From Ramlibacter sp. (GTDB lineage Bacteria > Pseudomonadota > Gammaproteobacteria > Burkholderiales > Burkholderiaceae_C): a stretch of DNA of 10,891 nucleotides. This document shows, piece after piece, positions 5,674 to 10,891 of the stretch; the stretch's first letter is position 1; every line of letters begins with the position of its first letter. Location of the stretch: NCBI GenBank assembly GCA_026785815.1, contig JAJAZH010000173.1, positions 1 to 10,891 on the forward strand. The letters run 5' to 3'. The notes beneath the pieces were generated by a model, which was given only the letters and a program-made list of their open reading frames with translations, searched no databases and was not told the origin of the DNA. A program made the translations under genes and the position numbers.

Positions 5674-6902
5674 TCGCCCGGGAACAGGCGGCGCTGGACC
5701 GCGGCGATGCGGGCTTGCTGGATCAGCTCGCCGATCTTCGGACCCTCGGCGCCGGCTGCACGCGCCGCTTCGGCGATTTCCGGGGTGGCAACCTCCTGTG
5801 CCGCCGCCAGCGCAGCCAGCAGGCGCGGACGCTGCGGATAGGGCTGCTCCTGCAGACCGCCGCGCCCGCGCGCATCGCACTCGCAGGCCAGCAGCGCCTG
5901 GTCGAAGCGCTGGGGCTTGCGAAACGCGTCGCAGCGCTCCAGCAGCCGCACCAGGGCAGCGGCGCCAAACTCCGCACTGCGATGGATGTTGCCGTGCTCC
6001 CGGGCCACCACCTCGGCCAGCTCACGGCACTCGTTCGGCACGCGCAGGCGGTTCGCCAGTGACAGCAGCAGCCTGGCGCTGCGCTGCTCGTGGCCGATGT
6101 GCCTGGGCAGGAGCTCGGCCGGCGTGGTGCCTTTGCCCAGGTCGTGGGTGAGGCAGGCGAAGCGAACTTCGAGCGACGCGCCCAGCCGGGCGCTCATGTC
6201 CAGCACCATCATCAAGTGCACCCCGGTATCGACTTCGGGGTGGTATTGCGCGCGCTGCGGAACGCCCCACAGCCGATTCACTTCCGGCAGCAACTTCTCC
6301 AGCGCCCCGCATTCGCGCAGCAGCTCGAACATCCGTGACGGAGTCGCCTCCATCAAGCCCCGGGACGTTTCCTGCCAGACCCGTTCCGGCACCAGGTGGT
6401 CGACTTCGCCGTCCCGCACCATGGCGCGCATCAGCTGCAAGGTCTCGGGCGCGAGGCTGAAGTCGGCGAATCGCGCGGCGAAGCGCGCCACCCGCAGGAT
6501 CCGCACCGGATCCTCGCGGAAGGCGTCGGTCACGTGCCGCAGCACCCGCTGCGAAAGATCGCGCCGGCCGTGGAAAGGGTCAATCAACACGCCTTCAGGA
6601 TCCTGCGCGATCGCATTGATGGTCAGGTCGCGCCGCGCCAGGTCTTCCTCGAGCGTGACGCCGGGGTCGGCATGGATGGCGAAGCCCCGGTAACCGCGCG
6701 CGGTCTTGCGTTCGGTCCGGGCCAGCGCGTATTCCTCTTTGGTGCGGGGATGCAGGAAGACCGGAAAATCCTTGCCCACCGGCAGGTAGCCCTGGCCGAT
6801 CATCGCCTCCGGCGTGGCGCCGACCACGACCCAGTCACGGTCGTTCACAGGCCGGCCCAGCAAGGCATCCCGTACCGCGCCGCCCACCATGTAGATCTGC
6901 AT
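5646..6902 (-). CDS. cca: Multifunctional CCA tRNA nucleotidyltransferase with HD phosphohydrolase domain
   Basis: Cca adds or repairs the 3' CCA end of tRNAs without a template. This 418-residue protein starts MQIYMVGGAVRD, with GGAVRD at 7-12, and the catalytic metal carboxylates DRD (Asp21, Asp23) are the same as in E. coli. RRDLTINAIA (90-99) and DPVRILRVAR (131-140, with Arg137 and Arg140) are the nucleotide-selecting motifs of class II enzymes. The C-terminal half has the HD domain of the gammaproteobacterial/betaproteobacterial multifunctional form: HPEVDTGVH (221-229), LTHDLGKG (251-258, His253/Asp254) and RHIGHE (267-272), expected to give phosphatase and 2',3'-cyclic phosphodiesterase activity. 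Length is close to the 412 residues of E. coli Cca. The GST gene ends 35 bp upstream on the same strand, so the two are probably co-transcribed. The last 28 bp overlap the ROK gene tail-to-tail. Confidence 0.97.
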   Translation of the reverse strand: MQIYMVGGAVRDALLGRPVNDRDWVVVGATPEAMIGQGYLPVGKDFPVFLHPRTKEEYALARTERKTARGYRGFAIHADPGVTLEEDLARRDLTINAIAQDPEGVLIDPFHGRRDLSQRVLRHVTDAFREDPVRILRVARFAARFADFSLAPETLQLMRAMVRDGEVDHLVPERVWQETSRGLMEATPSRMFELLRECGALEKLLPEVNRLWGVPQRAQYHPEVDTGVHLMMVLDMSARLGASLEVRFACLTHDLGKGTTPAELLPRHIGHEQRSARLLLSLANRLRVPNECRELAEVVAREHGNIHRSAEFGAAALVRLLERCDAFRKPQRFDQALLACECDARGRGGLQEQPYPQRPRLLAALAAAQEVATPEIAEAARAAGAEGPKIGELIQQARIAAVQRRLFPGDQPISDSAA

Positions 6903-6937
6903 GGCGGCAGTTTACGGTGCCGCCCCGGGCGGCGACG

Positions 6938-7621
6938 CTAGCGCGATTTGCGGTACGGCTCTTCGAAGTCGAGGAAGTCGCACTCCGCCAGCGCGTCGTC
7001 GATCCATGCCTTGACGCCGGGCAAGGCGTTGACCCGCGCGATGTAATCGGTGACCTGCTGCGGAACCGGCAGCGAGTAAGTCCTGATCCGAAGGCCGACT
7101 GGCGCGAAGAATGCATCGGCGGAGCAGAACTGGCCGAACAGCATCGGCCCCGCATGCTGTTGCAGGAGGCCGCTCCACATCGAGACGATGCGTTGCACGT
7201 CGACCTGCACGGCGGGCTGCTCGCGCCAGACCTTGGCGCCGACCTCGGGCAGCGACGCTTCGACATTCATGGGGCAGTGGCTGCGCAGGGCCGAGAAGCC
7301 GGAATGCATCTCGGCGCAGATGCTGCGCGCCCGGGCCCGGGCTTGTGCATCGGTCGGCCAGACGCCCTTGCCCGGATATTTTTCCGCCAGGGTTTCGGCG
7401 ATCGCCAGGGGGGCCCAGACGGCGAATCCGTCATCCACCAGCACCGGCACCTTGCCGACCGGGTTGACGTCGGCCATCGATCGCTTGAAGGAAGAGTCGG
7501 CATCGAAGGAGTCGAAGCGGACCCTGCCCTCCTCGAACGGAATCTGCAGCTGCCTGAGCAGGACCCAGGGCCGCATCGACCAGGACGAGTAGTTCTTGTT
7601 GCCGATATAGAGCTTGAGCAT
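6938..7621 (-). CDS. Glutathione S-transferase family protein (YSSWS type)
   Basis: This 227-residue protein has an N-terminal thioredoxin-like domain (about 1-82) and an all-helical C-terminal domain (about 95-220). The N-terminal block GNKNYSSWSMRPW (7-19) marks a bacterial GST group near the zeta/maleylacetoacetate isomerase branch, with Ser12, Ser13 or Ser15 as the probable glutathione-activating residue. VGKVPVL (55-61) contains the cis-proline Pro59. The position that normally carries the Glu/Asp-Ser pair gripping the gamma-glutamyl group reads WAPLAI (69-74), with Ala-Pro instead. The start at 7621 is fixed by GGAGGT three bases upstream. The gene lies between slt and cca, all on the minus strand, a neighbourhood common in Burkholderiales. 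The substrate is unknown, and loss of the Glu/Asp-Ser pair may mean weak glutathione binding. Confidence 0.92.
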   Translation of the reverse strand: MLKLYIGNKNYSSWSMRPWVLLRQLQIPFEEGRVRFDSFDADSSFKRSMADVNPVGKVPVLVDDGFAVWAPLAIAETLAEKYPGKGVWPTDAQARARARSICAEMHSGFSALRSHCPMNVEASLPEVGAKVWREQPAVQVDVQRIVSMWSGLLQQHAGPMLFGQFCSADAFFAPVGLRIRTYSLPVPQQVTDYIARVNALPGVKAWIDDALAECDFLDFEEPYRKSR

Positions 7622-7624
7622 CGG

Positions 7625-7630
7625 ACCTCC
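7625..7630 (-). promoter_or_regulatory. Ribosome-binding site of the GST gene
   Basis: GGAGGT on the minus strand, then CCG and the ATG at 7621. The spacing is short but the match is full. The 120-bp gap from the slt stop to this start contains GC-rich imperfect repeats and no T tract. I could not pick a convincing promoter or terminator in it. Confidence 0.6.
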
Positions 7631-7741
7631 GGACGTTCACGCCGATGCTAACGGGCCGGCCACCCAGGATTGATGCAAAAGACCGGCGCGATTGGATGCC
7701 CCGGCTCCGGTGGCACGGCCGCGGCTGGGGTGGCCGGGAGT

Positions 7742-9733
7742 TCAGGGAATGTCGCGGTTCGGCTCGGGCTGGCTGGCCTCGCGTGGCCCCACCTTGCCCA
7801 GCCTGGCCTTGAGCGACTGCGGCTGCCCGGTGAGGATCGCCGCATACGCCGTTGTGTTGGACAGCACCTTTTTCACATAGTCGCGCGTTTCGTTGAAGGG
7901 CACGTTCTCGGCCCAGGCGGCTGCTTCCATCACCGGCCCGTTGCGCCACGCGCGCGGCCGACCGGGGCCGGCGTTGTACGCCGCGGCCGCCATCGGCATC
8001 GAGCCGCTGAAGTCCTCCAGCACCAGCTTGAGGTAGCCGGTGCCGATCGCGATATTGGTCTCGCGGTTGTTGATCTGGTCATCCTTGAAGTCGCTGATGC
8101 CGATCTTGCGCGCCGTCCAGCGGGCCGTGGCGGGCATGACCTGCATCAGACCTGACGCACCGACATGCGAGCGCGCGTCCATGATGAAGCGGCTCTCCTG
8201 CCGGATCAGCCCGTACACATACGCCGGATCCAGGTTGATCTCGCGGGCCCGGCGGGTGACCGACTCCCGAAAAGGCATCGGAAATCGCTGTTCGAGATCG
8301 ATCTCGGTGCGGGTGCGTTCACTGGTGTTGATGCAGCGGTCCCAGAGCTCGCGGTCGCACGCCAGCTGGGCGGCTGCCAGCAGTTCGCGGTCGGTCATGC
8401 CGCCGGGCTTGGCCAGGTTGGTGGCGTAATTCCATTCACGCACGCCGTCGGCCCGCAGACCCAGCAGGATGGCGTAGATGCCGCGCTGCAGGCTCAGGTT
8501 CTGCCGCGCCGCTTCTTTTTCCTGATCGCTCAGCGGTGCCGGCCGCTGCGGCACAACGATCTTCTGGCCCAGTTCCTCGAGCGCGAGCTGCTCGTAGAAA
8601 CCACGCACCGAAGCGATCGATTCCAGCAGGCGCTGGGCCTCGGCGCGCTGGGCTTCGCTGTTGCCCAAACCCAGCAGCGCGCGTGCTTTCCAGTAGACCC
8701 AGGTCGGGTCCTTGCGTGCCTCGTCGCTCATGGCGTTGACGGCCTGCAGCACCAGCGGCCATTGCGGGCCCGCCGTGGAACGCAATGCGGCGCGCGTTTT
8801 CCAGGCCAGCATCTCGTCGCTCAGGTCGCTGTCACGCGTGACCTTGGCGAAGTACTCCAGCGCGTCCGGCCTGAGTTTTCCGGCCGACTGCCGGCCGATG
8901 ACGCCCCAGACCCAGTTGCGCTCCTCCGCCGACAGCTGGGGGGCCCATTTGCCTTCAAGCAGGACTGCAGCGCCCTCGATGTCGGTGGTCGCCAGCTTCA
9001 CCAGGGCCAGCGTGATCAGCTCCCGGCGCGACTTGGAGATTGCGAGCACGCTGCTGGTCAGGAACTTCGACGGGCTGTTGTTCATGTCGTTGAGCAGGTT
9101 CATCGACTTCGGCGCCGCGATTTCGACCGCCGCTGCCGCCGCGCGTGGCCGGTTGGCCTCGATCGACAGCCGGGCCTTGCGCCAGGCGTCGTTCAACGAC
9201 AGGCTGCGACTGCCATGGCCATCGGCCATCAGCGTGCGCGCTGCCAGCGTGCAGCCGTCATCCGCTTCGCGCTGCGCGAACCAGTTGCGTCGGACCTCGT
9301 CGGCCAGGTTGGCCGGAGCCGATGTGCCGTCGCGCAGATGCTGGGTGAGCAGGCCATAGCAACGAACCTCGCGATCGTCGTTCATCCGGTAACGCGGGTG
9401 TTCCGTCGCGAAAGTCGTCCAGTCGCGCCGTTGCCCCAGCACCAGCAGCCAGTCGTTGCGCATCCGGTCTTCCTGGTAGCTGCCGGCGTAGCGGCTCATG
9501 AAGTCCTGCACTTCCTGCGGACTGGCGACATCGAGGCGGGCTCGCAGTTCCCAGTAGGCTGCCCACGGCTCCAGGGCGTGGCCGCGGGCTGCTGGCAGGA
9601 GCTGGGTCAGGCGTGCCCGGTTTCCCTGCCGGAAGGCCTGGCTCATTTCCAGGATGATCTCGTCGCGGGACTGGGCTGGGGCCTGCCAGCTCAGCGTCAC
9701 CGCGAACAGTGCCAAAATCGTTCGTAACTTCAT
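7742..9733 (-). CDS. slt: Soluble lytic murein transglycosylase (Slt family)
   Basis: This is a periplasmic enzyme that cleaves the MurNAc-GlcNAc bond of peptidoglycan with formation of the 1,6-anhydro ring. From ATG 9733 it has 663 residues, near the 645 of E. coli Slt70. MKLRTILALFAVTLSWQAPA is a Sec signal peptide with a likely cut after Ala20, and there is no lipobox Cys. Residues about 23-480 are the helical superhelix domain. The catalytic SLT domain follows: AYVYGLIRQESRF (504-516) with the catalytic Glu513, SHVGASGLMQVMPATA (522-537) and the C-terminal AAAAYNAGPGRPRAWR (582-597). The tail after about residue 640 (KVGPREASQPEPNRDIP) is charged and probably disordered. The frame stays open for another 246 codons upstream of 9733, but that stretch is antisense to the 5-FCL gene and the signal peptide fixes the start. 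No Shine-Dalgarno is visible. Confidence 0.96.
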   Translation of the reverse strand: MKLRTILALFAVTLSWQAPAQSRDEIILEMSQAFRQGNRARLTQLLPAARGHALEPWAAYWELRARLDVASPQEVQDFMSRYAGSYQEDRMRNDWLLVLGQRRDWTTFATEHPRYRMNDDREVRCYGLLTQHLRDGTSAPANLADEVRRNWFAQREADDGCTLAARTLMADGHGSRSLSLNDAWRKARLSIEANRPRAAAAAVEIAAPKSMNLLNDMNNSPSKFLTSSVLAISKSRRELITLALVKLATTDIEGAAVLLEGKWAPQLSAEERNWVWGVIGRQSAGKLRPDALEYFAKVTRDSDLSDEMLAWKTRAALRSTAGPQWPLVLQAVNAMSDEARKDPTWVYWKARALLGLGNSEAQRAEAQRLLESIASVRGFYEQLALEELGQKIVVPQRPAPLSDQEKEAARQNLSLQRGIYAILLGLRADGVREWNYATNLAKPGGMTDRELLAAAQLACDRELWDRCINTSERTRTEIDLEQRFPMPFRESVTRRAREINLDPAYVYGLIRQESRFIMDARSHVGASGLMQVMPATARWTARKIGISDFKDDQINNRETNIAIGTGYLKLVLEDFSGSMPMAAAAYNAGPGRPRAWRNGPVMEAAAWAENVPFNETRDYVKKVLSNTTAYAAILTGQPQSLKARLGKVGPREASQPEPNRDIP

Positions 9734-9742
9734 CGGGGGATT

Positions 9743-10345
9743 ATGGACAAGGCGGAGGAAAAAAGGGCTTTGCGCAAGCAGCTCGTCGAGCAGCGGCTGA
9801 GCCTGCCCGACCGCGAGCAACGGTGCGACCTGCTGCAGCGGGTGATGCGGATCTGGCTGGTGAACCGTCCCGACACCGTGATCGGCGCCTACTGGCCGAT
9901 CAAGGGCGAGTTCGATCCGTTGCCGGCCCTGCACCGCTGGAAGGAGGACGGCGAACTGGTGGACGAGCCGCAACTGCGGCGCATCGGCCTGCCGGTGGTC
10001 GACAAGATGCACAAGACGCTCAAGTTCCACGCCTGGCACCCGGGCTGCCCGATGGAGGAGGACGCTTACGGCATCCCGAAACCCAAGGACACGGAGGTGA
10101 TCGTGCCGACCCTGCTGTTCGTTCCTTGCGTCGGTTACGGGCCCGGCGGATTCCGTCTTGGCTATGGCGGTGGCTTCTACGATCGCACCCTGGCGTCGTT
10201 GCTGCCGCGGCCGTTCACGGTGGGCTTGGGGTTCACCAACGGTTTCGTGGGTGACCTGGAACCCGAGCCGCACGACGTGCCGCTGGACGCCATCATCAAT
10301 GACAACGGCGAGGTCTGGCCGATGCCGGAGCGTCAGTCGCGCTGA
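9743..10345 (+). CDS. 5-formyltetrahydrofolate cyclo-ligase
   Basis: This enzyme converts 5-formyltetrahydrofolate and ATP to 5,10-methenyltetrahydrofolate, returning the stable formyl form to the one-carbon pool. The 200-residue length is normal. The N-terminal part (EEKRALRKQLVEQRLSL, residues 5-21) carries the basic residues that bind ATP and substrate, and AYWPIKGEFDP (49-59) is the folate-side loop. The signature is FVPCVGYGPGGFRLGYGGGFYDRTL (126-150), matching the family's GxRLGxGGGYYDR core. The cytosolic enzyme is known elsewhere as YgfA/FAU1/MTHFS. The start at 9743 is 9 bp from the divergent slt start. GGGGGA lies only two bases before the ATG, too close for a normal ribosome-binding site. 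The 3' end overlaps the convergent LysR gene by 13 bp. Confidence 0.95.
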   Translation: MDKAEEKRALRKQLVEQRLSLPDREQRCDLLQRVMRIWLVNRPDTVIGAYWPIKGEFDPLPALHRWKEDGELVDEPQLRRIGLPVVDKMHKTLKFHAWHPGCPMEEDAYGIPKPKDTEVIVPTLLFVPCVGYGPGGFRLGYGGGFYDRTLASLLPRPFTVGLGFTNGFVGDLEPEPHDVPLDAIINDNGEVWPMPERQSR

Positions 10346-10891
10346 GCGACACGATCGATGTCCGGCACTTCGCCGATGGACGCCCGGGTCGCCTTGGCCT
10401 GCGCCTTGAGCCAGTCGCAGAAGGCCTCGATCTCGGCGCGCTGCGCGCTGCGCGGACCGACGATCAGCCAATAGGCATGGGGGGACTCCATCCGCAGGCC
10501 GGGCAGCGGCTCCACCAGGTCGCCGTTGGCGAGGCTCTCGGCCACCATCGGCAGGCGCGCCAGCACCACGCCTTGCCCGGCCAGCGCGGCCTGCACCATC
10601 TGGTAGGCGTAGTTGAACTGGAGCCAGCGCAGGGGCACCAGCTTCGATTGCCGTTGCTCATCGAACCAGCGGCGCCAGGTCAGCCATTCGAGATGCGACC
10701 GGTGAGCGTCGCCGGCCTCCAGCCGGCCGCCTCGTAGTGGCAGCGGATTTCGCACGGCCCCGCGCTGGCCAGCAGGTCGCAACAGTGGCGGGCGAAGTGG
10801 GAAAGGGCCATGGACGCGACCGATATCAGCGGACCGCGATAATTCCACGATGGCGCGCCCCAGGTCCTCCCAGCATGAACTCCGGCGGGAG
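10333..10891 (-). CDS. LysR-type transcriptional regulator (GcvA-like), N-terminal part absent or frame-disrupted
   Basis: The C-terminal part of the LysR effector-binding domain is clear from the stop at 10333 up to about 10710: HLEWLTWRRWFDEQ, then FNYAYQMVQAALAGQGVVLAR, LPMVAESLANGDLVEPLP and PRSAQRAEIEAFCDWLKAQ. The QAALAGQGVVLAR block is typical of GcvA-like LysR proteins. The same frame is open to the window edge, but above about 10710 it no longer looks like LysR and its third codon positions fall to about half G/C. Another minus-strand frame, stopping at 10680-10682, has nearly all G/C third positions there and contains LLASAGP, a LysR-like fragment. The gene may therefore be frameshifted, or the sequence may contain errors. 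The DNA-binding domain is not in the window. The regulated genes are unknown. Confidence 0.72.
   Translation of the reverse strand, partial: SRRSSCWEDLGRAIVELSRSADIGRVHGPFPLRPPLLRPAGQRGAVRNPLPLRGGRLEAGDAHRSHLEWLTWRRWFDEQRQSKLVPLRWLQFNYAYQMVQAALAGQGVVLARLPMVAESLANGDLVEPLPGLRMESPHAYWLIVGPRSAQRAEIEAFCDWLKAQAKATRASIGEVPDIDRVAQRD

Noticed and set aside
4720..5880. 386-codon minus-strand frame opposite the ROK gene
   Set aside because: Antisense of the ROK kinase; no recognisable domain and Ala/Arg/Gly-biased.
7631..7741. Possible promoter (TTGCAT with TAGCAT) and hairpins between slt and the GST gene
   Set aside because: The hexamers are about 22 bp apart, too far for a sigma-70 promoter, and the hairpins are imperfect without a T run.
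9734..10471. 246-codon N-terminal extension of the slt reading frame on the minus strand
   Set aside because: It is antisense to the well-supported 5-FCL gene, and the signal peptide beginning at 9733 marks the true start.
1..10891. CRISPR array, tRNA/rRNA, prophage, toxin-antitoxin or defence genes
   Set aside because: No regularly spaced repeats, RNA gene signatures, integrases or defence-type domains were seen; nearly all the DNA is taken up by recognisable core genes.

Overview
The window looks like ordinary chromosome of a high-GC betaproteobacterium, probably Burkholderiales and possibly Oxalobacteraceae. Genes are tightly packed, almost all are housekeeping families, third codon positions are strongly G/C, and clusters such as slt-GST-cca and folB-ttcA are familiar from that order. 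The taxonomic placement is inferred from gene content and base composition, not from a marker gene.

Left part (1-3374, all minus strand): five genes read in the order pterin-type SDR reductase, FolB/FolX-family protein, ttcA (tRNA 2-thiocytidine synthetase), a DUF4136-like lipoprotein, and a histidine phosphatase cut by the window start. Spacings are 52, 21, 21 and 89 bp, so this is a probable operon. The 52-bp spacer between the SDR and folB genes is almost wholly a 40-bp imperfect palindrome with GGGTCAGA/TCTGACCC ends, resembling the hairpins associated with REP-type (RAYT) elements.

Middle (3396-5673, plus strand): a MidA-family SAM methyltransferase, a small two-helix DUF2905 membrane protein and a ROK-family kinase. 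The methyltransferase is divergent from the SDR with only 21 bp between start codons. The ROK gene ends tail-to-tail with cca, overlapping it by 28 bp.

Right part (5646-10891): cca, a YSSWS-type glutathione S-transferase and a soluble lytic transglycosylase (slt) lie on the minus strand. A 5-formyltetrahydrofolate cyclo-ligase starts divergently only 9 bp from slt. It converges, with a 13-bp overlap, on a LysR-type regulator whose N-terminal half lies beyond the window or is broken.

How they work together: three genes concern pterin/folate chemistry (the SDR, FolB/FolX and 5-FCL), and two concern tRNA maturation (ttcA and cca). The most interesting reading is that the SDR/FolB pair carries FolM-like and FolX-like hallmarks, which would suggest tetrahydromonapterin synthesis rather than, or as well as, the folate aldolase step. 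I see no defence system, prophage, CRISPR array, tRNA or rRNA, and no intact mobile element. No stretch longer than 300 bp lacks a gene.
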